In this document: positions 51,386 to 60,229 of the stretch, piece after piece
Layout of the letters: every line of letters begins with the position of its first letter
Position numbering within the stretch: position 1 is the stretch's first letter
Assembly: GCF_014201805.1 (NCBI RefSeq)
Contig: NZ_JACHFK010000006.1
Location: 62,001-126,000 of the forward strand
DNA length: 64,000 nt
Direction: 5' to 3'
From: Deinococcus metalli
Lineage (GTDB): Bacteria > Deinococcota > Deinococci > Deinococcales > Deinococcaceae
Notes under the pieces: generated by a model
Database searches by the model: none
Seen by the model: the letters and a program-made list of their open reading frames with translations, nothing else
Told to the model about the DNA's origin: nothing
Translations under genes and position numbers: made by a program

Positions 51386-51985
51386 ATGCTCGGGAACTTC
51401 TTCAAGAAACCGGCCGACGATATGGACGGCCGCATTCCGCCCGGCCAGACGCTCACCACCCGCTTTCCGGTCCTGACCTACGGCCCCACGCAGCACTACC
51501 GCCCCGAAGATACCGTGATCCGTATCACGGGCCTGGCGCGCGAGCAGACCTTCACGTGGGCCGACCTGCTGGCGCTGCCGCAGACCACGCTGACGTACGA
51601 CATCCACTGTGTGACGCACTGGAGCAAGCTGGACACCACTTGGACCGGCGTGCGCGTGACCGACCTGATGGAGCACCTGCAGCTCGACCCGGCGGCCACG
51701 CACGTGATGCAGCACTCGGTCGGGGGGTACACCACCAACCTGAGCCTGGAGGATTTCACCCGGCCGGAGAACCTGCTGGCGCACACCTTCAACGGCGAGC
51801 CGCTGGACGCCGAGCACGGCGGGCCGCTGCGGCTGGTCGTGCCGCACCTGTACTTCTGGAAGAGCGCCAAGTGGCTGACCGGCCTGGAATTCATGGCCGC
51901 CGACAAGCCCGGCTTCTGGGAGGTCAACGGCTACCACATGCGCGGCGATCCCTTCAAGGAGCAGCGCTACGACGACGACCCGTAA
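51386..51985 (+). CDS. sulfite-oxidase-like molybdopterin enzyme (YuiH-like)
   Basis: 199 aa. Oxidoreductase molybdopterin-binding fold with the likely Mo-ligating Cys in IHCVTHWSKLDTTW, followed by GGYTTNLSLED, GGPLRLVVPHLYFWKSAKW and EVNGYHMRGDPF. There is no signal peptide, so it is cytoplasmic. Its stop lies 4 bp before the mug start. Confidence 0.85.
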   Translation: MLGNFFKKPADDMDGRIPPGQTLTTRFPVLTYGPTQHYRPEDTVIRITGLAREQTFTWADLLALPQTTLTYDIHCVTHWSKLDTTWTGVRVTDLMEHLQLDPAATHVMQHSVGGYTTNLSLEDFTRPENLLAHTFNGEPLDAEHGGPLRLVVPHLYFWKSAKWLTGLEFMAADKPGFWEVNGYHMRGDPFKEQRYDDDP

Positions 51986-51989
51986 GCCG

Positions 51990-52556
51990 GTGCCGGACGC
52001 CGGGGGCGGGGCAGCGGGAACGGAAGACCTCTCCGGACGCGGCGAGTACCTCGTGCCGGACGTGCTGGAGCCCGGCCTGACCGTGGTGCTCGTGGGCACC
52101 GCGCCCAGCCGCATCAGCGCGGCGGCGCGGGCGTACTACGCCAACCCCACCAACAAGTTCTGGTGGGTGCTGCACGAGGTCGGCCTGACGCCCCGGCAGC
52201 TCGAACCGCGCGAGTACCCGCTGCTGCCGGGCTTCGGCATCGGCCTGACGGACGTGGCCAAGCGGCACAGCGGCGTGGACGCGGCGCTACCGTCCGGAGC
52301 ATGGCGGCCCCTGGAACTGCGCGCCAAGGTCGCCCGCTACGCTCCCCGGCTGGTGGCCTTCACCAGCAAGCGCGGCGCGTCAGAGGTGCTGGGCGTGGCC
52401 ACCGGCCGCCTGCCGTACGGCCCGCAGCCGGAGCCGCTGGAGGGCGCGGAGGTGTGGGTGCTGCCCAGCACCAGCCCGCTGGGGCACACGCACTTCCAGC
52501 TGGAGCCGTGGCGGGCGCTGGCAGCGCGTGTGGCGACCCTGCGCGCCGCGGGCTAG
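51990..52556 (+). CDS. mug: mismatch-specific uracil/thymine DNA glycosylase
   Basis: 188 aa with GTG start. MUG/TDG family with the active-site loop GTAPSRISAAARAYYANPTNKFWW (catalytic Asn in the NPTN segment), GIGLTDVA and the C-terminal LPSTSPLGHT. It removes uracil and modified pyrimidines opposite G. It is part of the base-excision repair set of Deinococcus. Confidence 0.9.
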   Translation: MPDAGGGAAGTEDLSGRGEYLVPDVLEPGLTVVLVGTAPSRISAAARAYYANPTNKFWWVLHEVGLTPRQLEPREYPLLPGFGIGLTDVAKRHSGVDAALPSGAWRPLELRAKVARYAPRLVAFTSKRGASEVLGVATGRLPYGPQPEPLEGAEVWVLPSTSPLGHTHFQLEPWRALAARVATLRAAG

Positions 52557-52620
52557 GCAGGCCACCCCCCGCCGGGCTCCCGCCAGTGGGGGAGGCCGGC
52601 CATCTGAAAGAATGTGAAGT

Positions 52621-54420
52621 ATGACGCACGCCTTCGCCGTGGACCTGGGCGGCCTGATCGACCTGCTCAGCGAGCACCTGTACGCCGGACCCGAGGTGTA
52701 CGTGCGCGAGCTGATGCAAAACGGCGTGGACGCCATACGGGCACGCCAGGACGCGGGCGGCGCCCCCTTTGACCCGGAACTGGCGTTCGCGGTGCAGGAC
52801 GACACGCTGACCTTCACAGACAACGGCGTGGGCCTCACGCCGGACGACATCCATGCCTTCCTGGCGACCATCGGGCGCTCGTCCAAGCGCGGCAGCGTGG
52901 AGTTCATCGGGCAGTTCGGGATCGGCCTGCTGTCGTGCTTCCTGGTCAGCGAGCGCATCGAGGTCGTGTCGCGCTCGGCGAGCGGCACGCCGCCCCTGCG
53001 CTGGGTGGGCTCGGCGGACGGCTCGTACACGCTGGAGGACGGACCCGCCGACACTCCCGTCGGCACGCGCGTGATCCTGCGGGCCCGCGCGGACCGCGCG
53101 CAGTACCTGCTGCCGGACCGCGTGGCGTCGTGGGCGGGCGCGTTCGGGGCGCTGCTGCCCTACCCGGTCGTGGTGAGCGAGCCGGGCCGGCGCACGGTGG
53201 TCAACGTCGGTGGCGCGCCGTGGCTGGACCACGCCGCGGGCGAGGACGCCCGGCGCGCGGCGGTGCTCGCGTACGGCGAGGCGCTGCTGGGCACGGCCCC
53301 GCTGGACTTCGTCGACATCCACACCGAGGCCGGCGACGTGCGCGGCGTGGCCTTCGTCCTGCCGTGGACGCCCACGCTGGACGCCCGCGGACAGCACCGC
53401 GTGTACGTGCGCCACATGCTGCTCTCCGAGGAGGAGACGCAGCTCGTGCCGAAGTGGGCGTTCTTCGTGAAGGCCGTGCTGGACGCCGGCGCCCTGCGCC
53501 CGAACGCGGCGCGCGACGCCCTGCGCGACGACCCGACCCTGCACGCCGCCCGCGCCGAGATCGCGCAGACGCTGCGGCGCTGGCTGGTGGGGCTGTCGGA
53601 GCGTGCTCCGGCCCGGCTGCGGGAACTCATCGCGCTGCACTACCTGAGCATCAAGGCGCTGGCCGCCGAGGACGACGCCTTTCTGGAGCTGTTCCTGCCG
53701 TGGCTGCCCTTCGAGTCCAGCGCCGGGCGCCTGACGTTGCCCGAGGTGCTGGCCCACGCCGGGAGCGCCGAGGTGCGCTACGTCGCGGACCTGAACCTGT
53801 ACCGGCAGGCGGCGCAGCTGGCCGCGCCGGGCGGGCCGCCCGTCATCCACGCCGTGTACACCTACGACGCCACGCTGCTGGAACGCTACGGCGCGCTGCA
53901 CCCGGAGGTGCGCGTGTCGCGCCTGGACGCCGGCGACCTCGTGCAGGAGCTGACGCCGCTGACCCCGGCCGAGCGGCAGGGAGCGGCCACGCTGCTCGCC
54001 GCCGCCCGCGACACGCTGGTGCCCCTGGACGCCGACGCGCGCCTGAGCCGCTTCGAGCCGGCCGCGCTGTGCGCCCTGGCCTTCCCGCGCGCGGGCCGGG
54101 ACCTGCACCGCACGCGCGAGACCGTGGGCAGCGGCGGCCTGTGGGGCGACCTGCTGGGCGACCTCCAGGCCGGCGCCGACTACGCCACCGAGGTGCACTT
54201 CAACCTCAACCACCCGCTGCTGGAGCGCGCCGCGAGGCTGCCGGACGGGCCACTGCTGCGCCGGGTGATCGGCATGCTGTACGTGCAGGCGCTGCTGCTG
54301 GGGCACCACCCGCTGACGGCGCGCGAACTGGGCCTGCTGAACGGCGGGCTGCTCGACCTGATCGGCGCGGCGCTGGGCGGCCCGGACACCGCCCCCGCCT
54401 CGGCCGCCCACCTGAACTGA
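52621..54420 (+). CDS. HSP90 family (HtpG-like) ATPase
   Basis: 599 aa. The N-terminal GHKL ATPase has YVRELMQNGVDAI, DNGVGLT and GQFGIGLLSCFLV. The middle domain has VYVRHMLLSEEETQLVPKWAFFVKAVLDA with the usual catalytic Arg region (LRPNAARDAL). The C-terminal part is divergent from E. coli HtpG, as in the short actinobacterial-type HSP90 family. It is followed 14 bp later by a helical-repeat protein that is probably its partner. Confidence 0.88.
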   Translation: MTHAFAVDLGGLIDLLSEHLYAGPEVYVRELMQNGVDAIRARQDAGGAPFDPELAFAVQDDTLTFTDNGVGLTPDDIHAFLATIGRSSKRGSVEFIGQFGIGLLSCFLVSERIEVVSRSASGTPPLRWVGSADGSYTLEDGPADTPVGTRVILRARADRAQYLLPDRVASWAGAFGALLPYPVVVSEPGRRTVVNVGGAPWLDHAAGEDARRAAVLAYGEALLGTAPLDFVDIHTEAGDVRGVAFVLPWTPTLDARGQHRVYVRHMLLSEEETQLVPKWAFFVKAVLDAGALRPNAARDALRDDPTLHAARAEIAQTLRRWLVGLSERAPARLRELIALHYLSIKALAAEDDAFLELFLPWLPFESSAGRLTLPEVLAHAGSAEVRYVADLNLYRQAAQLAAPGGPPVIHAVYTYDATLLERYGALHPEVRVSRLDAGDLVQELTPLTPAERQGAATLLAAARDTLVPLDADARLSRFEPAALCALAFPRAGRDLHRTRETVGSGGLWGDLLGDLQAGADYATEVHFNLNHPLLERAARLPDGPLLRRVIGMLYVQALLLGHHPLTARELGLLNGGLLDLIGAALGGPDTAPASAAHLN

Positions 54421-54434
54421 CGGAGGATGTGCCC

Positions 54435-55535
54435 ATGAGTGCTGCCCATGACCTGCTCGACCGCGCCCAGGACCTGCCGTACGGCCCCGAACGCCTCGCC
54501 CTGACCGAGGAGGCCGTGCGCGAGGCCGACCTCGCCCAGGACGGCGCGGCCGGGTACGCGGCGCGCAAGGACCTGATCGAGGCCGCCACGTACGCCGGGC
54601 AGAGCGAGAAGATGCTGGTCGCCTTCGCGTGGTGCCGCACGTACGCGGATACCCACCCCGACGAGTTCGGCGAATGGGAGCAGCGCGAACTCGCGTGGTA
54701 CCACAAGTGGGTCCTGAGCGCGGTGCACCACTTCCCGCAGATTCCGCTGCCGCGCGTCCTGGAACTGCATGCGGACTACGCGCGGCGCGTGCAGGCGCTC
54801 GGGGTGGGGGCCGGCACCGTGCCGTACTTCCGCATGGCGCTCGCGCTGCACCGCGGCGACCTCGCGGACGCCCGCGTGGCCTTCAACCTGTGGCAGTTCG
54901 CGCGCCGCGACAGCCTGAGCGACTGCGCCGCGTGCGAGGCCCAGGCCGTCGCCGACTACCACGAGGCCATCGGGGACGACGCGGGCTGCGCGGCGCAGGT
55001 GGACCGCATCCTGCAGCGCGGCATGACCTGCGCGCACATCCCGCACGCCACGCACGGCATGGTGCTGCCCGCCCTGCTGCGCCTGGGCCGCTGGGACGAC
55101 GCCAGACGGCACCACGAGCAGGGCCGCGACCTGATCGCCGGCGACCCGGACCACCTGACCCCGCAGGCCCGGCACCTGGAGTACCTGAGCGTGACGGACC
55201 TGGACGCCGCCCTGGCGTGGTACGCCCGCCACCTGGGCTGGGCGGAGCGCACCGCCGAACTCGACGACCGCCTCGACCTGCATCTGGCGGGCGCGCTGCT
55301 CTTCCAGCAGGTGGAACGTGCCGGGCACGAGCACGTCACGTTGTCCCTCCCGCAGGACGTGCCGGGCCACCGTCCGGATGGCCGCTACGCCGTGCGCGAA
55401 CGCCAGCGCCACCACGCGCAGGAGGCTGCCGCCCTGGCGCAGCGGTTTGACGAGCGCAACGGCACGGAGTACCACGCGCGGCGCCTGGACCGCACCCTGG
55501 CCCTGGGGGATCTGCCCCGCCCGCCGGCCGGCTGA
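54435..55535 (+). CDS. helical/TPR-like partner of the Hsp90-like protein
   Basis: 366 aa from ATG 54435, with GGAGGA upstream. It is built of paired amphipathic helices with TPR-like spacing (AALAWYARHLGW, ALALHRGDLADARVAFNLW, MVLPALLRLGRWDDARRHHEQG) and has no catalytic motif. Two cysteines occur in DCAACEAQA. Its tight linkage to the Hsp90-like gene suggests a co-chaperone or scaffold; this is inference. Confidence 0.65.
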   Translation: MSAAHDLLDRAQDLPYGPERLALTEEAVREADLAQDGAAGYAARKDLIEAATYAGQSEKMLVAFAWCRTYADTHPDEFGEWEQRELAWYHKWVLSAVHHFPQIPLPRVLELHADYARRVQALGVGAGTVPYFRMALALHRGDLADARVAFNLWQFARRDSLSDCAACEAQAVADYHEAIGDDAGCAAQVDRILQRGMTCAHIPHATHGMVLPALLRLGRWDDARRHHEQGRDLIAGDPDHLTPQARHLEYLSVTDLDAALAWYARHLGWAERTAELDDRLDLHLAGALLFQQVERAGHEHVTLSLPQDVPGHRPDGRYAVRERQRHHAQEAAALAQRFDERNGTEYHARRLDRTLALGDLPRPPAG

Positions 55536-55595
55536 GGGCAGGCAGATCGTGGCCCGGAGCGGAACGCGCGCCGCGCGGGGCGCGTACCCTGACGT

Positions 55596-56366
55596 ATGGC
55601 TCCGCCCGTCACCCGAGTCCTCAGCGTGGCGCGCACCGGCACCCGGATCGCGCGGTTCCTGATCCGTCCCCCTGTCCCGCCCGCCCAGGGTCTCCAGCCA
55701 GACGGCTGGGGGCTCGACCGCGTGCCCCCGGCGCTGGCGCTGCGCCATGCCGGGCAGACCGCGCGGCGGGCGGCGGGCCTGGGCGTGCTCGGGCTGATCG
55801 GGCTGCTGGGCGCGTCCATCCTGAGCATCAGCGCCATCTTCCTGGGCATGGGCGCCGCGTCCGGCAGCGACGTGGCCGGCTGGATGCTGGGCCTCGTGCT
55901 GCTGCTGGGCGCGTTGGGCGCCGTGTGGCTCGTGCGCCGGGCGCGGCTGCTCCTGCGCCCGGCCGGGGAGGACACGCCGGCGATGCCTGGGGCCGGGCGC
56001 GTCTCGCTGGCCGCGCTGAACCGGCAGGCCCGCGCTCTGCCCGCCCCGGGCCGCGCCGCGTTCCGCCGCACGCTGGCCGCCACCGAGGGCGCCCTGCGCG
56101 CGTGCGCCGCCGACACCACCCTGGGCCGCGACACCTTCGATGCCCGGCAGGCCGCCCGGGAGGACCTGCCCACCCTGCTGGCCGCGTACCGCGCCGCGCC
56201 GCCCACCCCGGACGCGCAGCGCGAGTTCGCGCGGCAACTCTCCGTGATCGAGACCCGCATGCACGCCATCGTGCGGGGGCGCGCCGCGCAGCAGGCCCTC
56301 GACCTGCACGCCCACGGCCGTTACGTGGACGACAAGTACGGCCGGGAGGACGACCGCACGCCCTGA
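55596..56366 (+). CDS. hypothetical membrane protein with two central helices
   Basis: 256 aa, not recognised. Two membrane helices (GLGVLGLIGLLGASILSISAIFLGMG and GWMLGLVLLLGALGAVWLV, about residues 60-110) sit between a basic N-terminus and a helical soluble C-terminus. The C-terminus could face the cytoplasm. It ends charged (KYGREDDRTP). Confidence 0.55.
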   Translation: MAPPVTRVLSVARTGTRIARFLIRPPVPPAQGLQPDGWGLDRVPPALALRHAGQTARRAAGLGVLGLIGLLGASILSISAIFLGMGAASGSDVAGWMLGLVLLLGALGAVWLVRRARLLLRPAGEDTPAMPGAGRVSLAALNRQARALPAPGRAAFRRTLAATEGALRACAADTTLGRDTFDARQAAREDLPTLLAAYRAAPPTPDAQREFARQLSVIETRMHAIVRGRAAQQALDLHAHGRYVDDKYGREDDRTP

Positions 56367-56470
56367 ACCCGGCGGGTGCCCCCGGCACATGAAGCGCAGG
56401 TGCAGGGTGCTCCAAGGGATCATGGTGCCCGGCGCACCATCCGGTCCGTCCGGACCTCCACCATGAATGG

Positions 56471-57952
56471 ATGCCTGCCGCCCGGCGCCGTGTCGCCCCC
56501 TTCCTCGCCGCCCTGGGGCTCGCGCTGGGATGCGCCGCGGGAGCAGACGAACCCGACCTCACCGCGACCGACGCCGTCCAGGCAGCGCTGACGCAGACCA
56601 CCACGCCCCGGCTGCCTCCCACCCCGACCGACTCTGCCCTGGCGCGGGTGCCCGCCGTGCGCGTTCAGCGGGTGGGCGAGAGCGTGCCCGGCACGCCCGC
56701 CGAGTACAACGTGAGTATCACCGTGCGCTACGGCCCGGCCCAGCCGCGCGCCGTGCTGCTGCTGATGCCGGGGTACCTGGGCGGCGCGGGCAGCTTCGAC
56801 CGGCTGGCCCGGCAGCTCGTGGCGCTCGACCCGCAGCTCGCTGTGTGGGCGGTCGACCGGCGCAGCAACGCCCTGGAACCCCAGGCGGACCTCGCCCGCG
56901 CGACGCCGGCGGACCTCGCCCGGATCGCCCGTGACGGCCTGCCGGTGCGGACGGCGGACAGCGTGGCGTTCATGCGCGAGTGGGGCCTGGACGTCACGCT
57001 GCGCGACTGGCGCGTGGCCGTGCGCGAGGCCCGGCGCGTGACGCCCAACGTGTTCCTGGGCGGGCACTCGCTGGGCGCCAGCCTGAGCGGCCTGTACGCC
57101 GCGTACGACTTTTCCGGGTACGTGGGCGCCACGGACCTGCGCGGCCTGGTCATGCTGGACGGCCTGCCGGGTGTCCTCGCGGACCGCCCCTTCACCCCCG
57201 ACCAGTACCAGCAGGGCGGCCTGAACGCCCTGGGTCCGCTGCCCGGTCTGACGCAACTGGGCCGGCAGCCCTACGTGGACTCCGCGATCTTCGGCCCGAA
57301 ACTCGCCGCCCAGGCAGACGCGCAGGCGCGACTCGCGGCCGCCCATCCCGACGCCCCCGCACCGGCCGGCGCCCTGACGCGCTATCCCGCCACGAACCTC
57401 GCTGCGGCGCTGGTGCAGCTCGAAGACCGCTACGCGCTGCTGCCCTTCCTGACCCTCCATACCGGCCACCCCACCAACGCTGTCGAGGCGCCCAGCCTCG
57501 CGGCCCTCGCCCTAGGCGGCCGCGACAGCCACTGGCTGCTCGGGCCGCAGGACCTGGGCCGCCCGGTCGGCTGGCAGGACGACCCGGCCGCCCCCACCGA
57601 CGGCGTGGATTTCGTGCGCCGGTACTGGACGCCCCTGGCCGACTATTCGGAGTGGTACTTTCCCACCCGCCTGACGCTGGACGTGGCCGCCGCCCGGCGC
57701 GGCACGCGCGGCACGCCCTTCGAGACGACCCTGCCGGTGTGGCACGCGGCGTCGCTGGCCCTGCCCATCCTGGGCATCGCCGCGCAGGACGGCGTGACCC
57801 GTGAAGCCGACTACCGCGAGTACGCGGCGGGCACGCGCGCCACCCTGACCACCCACACCGTGCCCGGCGCGACCCACCTGGACATCGTCGCCGCGCGCAG
57901 CGACCAGGTGGCCCGCTGGATCCTTGCATGGATGGCCCCGCTGCGGAGGTGA
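56471..57952 (+). CDS. secreted alpha/beta hydrolase
   Basis: 493 aa from ATG 56471. A signal peptide (MPAARRRVAPFLAALGLALGCAAG) may be a weak lipobox. The hydrolase core has LMPGYLGGAGSFDRLARQL (oxyanion loop), nucleophile elbow GGHSLGAS and a late His in VPGATHLDIV, with the acid likely in GIAAQDGV. It is probably an extracytoplasmic esterase or lipase; substrate unknown. Confidence 0.75.
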   Translation: MPAARRRVAPFLAALGLALGCAAGADEPDLTATDAVQAALTQTTTPRLPPTPTDSALARVPAVRVQRVGESVPGTPAEYNVSITVRYGPAQPRAVLLLMPGYLGGAGSFDRLARQLVALDPQLAVWAVDRRSNALEPQADLARATPADLARIARDGLPVRTADSVAFMREWGLDVTLRDWRVAVREARRVTPNVFLGGHSLGASLSGLYAAYDFSGYVGATDLRGLVMLDGLPGVLADRPFTPDQYQQGGLNALGPLPGLTQLGRQPYVDSAIFGPKLAAQADAQARLAAAHPDAPAPAGALTRYPATNLAAALVQLEDRYALLPFLTLHTGHPTNAVEAPSLAALALGGRDSHWLLGPQDLGRPVGWQDDPAAPTDGVDFVRRYWTPLADYSEWYFPTRLTLDVAAARRGTRGTPFETTLPVWHAASLALPILGIAAQDGVTREADYREYAAGTRATLTTHTVPGATHLDIVAARSDQVARWILAWMAPLRR

Positions 57953-58042
57953 ACTGCCGAAGGCGTCGTGAAGGACGGATTCGCCACTGCAGCGCCCTGG
58001 GCTCCTTTGGTCTGGGCCGACCTCGGAGCGGGCGCCGGCGGC

Positions 58043-59521
58043 CTAGCTGCTTCCGGACGGCAATGGGCCGGAGGCGTTCACGCGGGCCTGCACCATCTCC
58101 GCGGCGGGACGGGCGGCCAGGATCTGTAGCACGTCGCCGGCGTGCAGGGGCGTCGTTCCGCGGGGGATGACGTACTGCTGCTCGCGGTAGATCAGGACGA
58201 TCAGCGCGTCGGGCGGCAGGCCCAGGTCCATGATCCGCGTCCCGACCACCCCCGACGCGGTCGGCACCGTCACCTCGATCAGGTCGTTCTTCCCGGCACC
58301 GGTCGGCGTGTACTCGAGCGGCATCACGGTGTGGGCGCTCAGCGGGGCGTTCACCTTCAGCCAGCGGGCCACGAAGGGCAGCGACGTGCCCTGGACGAGG
58401 ATGGACACCAGCACTAGGAAGAACGCCACGTTGAACAGCAGGGACGCCCCGGGAACGCCGGCCAGCAGGGGAAACGTGGCGAGCACCACCGGCACCGCCC
58501 CCCGCAGACCCACCCACGCGATCATGGCCTTGTGCGCGGCGGGCATCCGCGTGGCGAGCAGGCTCACGAAGACCGCGGCAGGACGCGCGATGAGCACCAG
58601 AACTGCGGCAAGCAGCAGGGCCGGGACGGCGACCTCGGGAAGCTGGCGGGGAAACACGAGCAGGCCCAGCAGCAGGAACATGCCCACTTCCAGCAGGTAG
58701 GTCAGGCCCTCGTGGAAATGCCGGAGCGAGCGCTTGTGGACGAACTCGCTGTTGCCCAGCACGACGCCTGCGATGTAGATCGCCAGCAGGCCGCTGCCGT
58801 GCACGGCCGACGTGACGCCGTAGATGGCCGCCACGATGGCGACGGTCAGGACCGAGTACAGACCGTCCAGCGGGAGGTTGATGCGGTTGATCAGCCGCAC
58901 GGCGAGTCGTCCGAGCACAATGCCGAACACGCCGCCGAGTACCATCTCGGTCGCGAACTCGCCCAGGACGGACAGCAGGGGCGTGTCCGGGTGCGTGGCG
59001 ATCTCGGTAAGGCCGATCACCAGCACCACGGCGGTCGGATCGTTGATGCCGGACTCGAATTCCAGCACGGGGCGGATGTGGCCCTTGAGGCCCAGCGCCC
59101 GCTCCTTGAGCACGGAGAACACGGCGCTGGCATCCGTCGGGGCCACGATGGCGCCCAGCAGGAAGGCGACGACCCAGGGCAGGCCGAAGAGGTAGTGGGC
59201 GGCCACGCCGACGAGTCCGGTGGTCAGGACGACCCCGAGGGTCGCCAGGGAGATGCCGGTCCACAGCACGGGCCGGGTGGTCCGCCACGACGTCTCCAGA
59301 CCGCCCGTGAAGAGGATGAACGCGAGGGCCACGATGCCGACGAACTGCGTGATCTCGTAATTCTCGAAGGCGATGCCGCCGAGGCCGTCCGTACCGGCCA
59401 GCATGCCGATGATGACGAAGAGCAGCAGGCCGGGCAGACCGAGGCGGCCGCCGACCTTGCTGGCCAGCAGACTGAGCAGCAGGAGACCGCCGCCCACGAG
59501 CAGTATCAGTCCGGTGTTCAG
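58043..59521 (-). CDS. CPA1 cation/proton antiporter (NhaP/CvrA type)
   Basis: About 492 aa. Twelve-plus membrane helices with the CPA1 core: VAPTDASAVFSVL, FESGINDPTAVVL (the ND pair) and GLRGAVPVVLA. A cytoplasmic RCK_C-like domain lies at the C-terminus (IMDLGLPPDALIVLIYREQQYVIPRGTTPLHAGDVLQIL). The start is unclear: GTG 59497 lacks a ribosome site and cuts helix 1, while AAGGAG at 59531-59536 points to CTG 59521 (spacing 9). The paralogue starting at 63624 has the extra N-terminal residues. It likely exports K+ or Na+. Confidence 0.85.
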   Translation of the reverse strand: MNTGLILLVGGGLLLLSLLASKVGGRLGLPGLLLFVIIGMLAGTDGLGGIAFENYEITQFVGIVALAFILFTGGLETSWRTTRPVLWTGISLATLGVVLTTGLVGVAAHYLFGLPWVVAFLLGAIVAPTDASAVFSVLKERALGLKGHIRPVLEFESGINDPTAVVLVIGLTEIATHPDTPLLSVLGEFATEMVLGGVFGIVLGRLAVRLINRINLPLDGLYSVLTVAIVAAIYGVTSAVHGSGLLAIYIAGVVLGNSEFVHKRSLRHFHEGLTYLLEVGMFLLLGLLVFPRQLPEVAVPALLLAAVLVLIARPAAVFVSLLATRMPAAHKAMIAWVGLRGAVPVVLATFPLLAGVPGASLLFNVAFFLVLVSILVQGTSLPFVARWLKVNAPLSAHTVMPLEYTPTGAGKNDLIEVTVPTASGVVGTRIMDLGLPPDALIVLIYREQQYVIPRGTTPLHAGDVLQILAARPAAEMVQARVNASGPLPSGSS

Positions 59522-59586
59522 GGGAATCGTCTCCTTCGGTGTGGGTGAGGACCGGCGCCGTGATATGGGTCACGGGCGCGCCGGGG

Positions 59587-59907
59587 TCAGGGCGGGGATT
59601 TATCCGTGTCGGGGTGCAGTTCGTGTTCCATGAAGGCGCGCAGTGCGTCACGGAAGGCGTCGCCCTCGGTCGGCAGGTGGGCGGTATGGGCGGCGTCGCG
59701 GATCGCGGCGGAGAGCAGCTGGGCCGCCGCGCGGGTCCGGCTGGCGTCCATGAGTTCGGCCAGTTGCGCGAGCCAGAACGCGTCGGGGGCGCTGAGGCGG
59801 ACGGTGACCTTGCTCTCTGGCAGATCGCCGCCGACACCCCGGGCTGCGCGCTCTTCAAGGACGCCCTCGATGAGGGCCTGAACACGGGTCGAACCTTTGG
59901 TTGGCAT
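59587..59907 (-). CDS. small DNA-binding (ribbon-helix-helix-like) regulator
   Basis: 106 aa from ATG 59907, with AGGAGG 4 nt upstream; the longer frame is unsupported. The segment ESKVTVRLSAPDAFWLAQLAELMDASRTRAAAQLLSAAIRDAA has the beta-helix-helix spacing of RHH repressors. A perfect palindrome 34 bp upstream fits autoregulation. It lies between an antiporter gene and a GGDEF/EAL gene. Family assignment is tentative. Confidence 0.55.
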   Translation of the reverse strand: MPTKGSTRVQALIEGVLEERAARGVGGDLPESKVTVRLSAPDAFWLAQLAELMDASRTRAAAQLLSAAIRDAAHTAHLPTEGDAFRDALRAFMEHELHPDTDKSPP

Positions 59908-59940
59908 CTGTCCTCCTGCCATCATCATGACTGCGTATGC

Positions 59941-59953
59941 TGGCAATTTGCCA
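59941..59953. promoter_or_regulatory. palindrome upstream of the RHH-like gene
   Basis: TGGCAATTTGCCA, a 13-bp perfect palindrome around a central T, within the putative promoter of the 59587-59907 gene. The remainder of the 59908-60229 gap shows no gene. Confidence 0.5.
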
Positions 59954-60229
59954 TTCTTTTGATGAGTTGGTCTGACAGAGACTGTCCATGAAATCTGAAG
60001 GTGATGGCGTTCTGGACCAGCACGCCGGGGACTGACCGGCCGAAGCTGGTCCACAGGAATCGGCCGCTGCCGAAGGCTGGCTTCCGAGTCACCAGCCCCC
60101 GTTGCGGTGCGGCAGGTGAACTGCGCTCATGCCGGGTTTGGCCGCTGCGACGGGTGGTCCCGGCGTCTCCATCCAGCAGGGCGGCCGGCCAGTGAGATGA
60201 CTGTCAGGGGCTCTCCCTATCGTGGGGGC

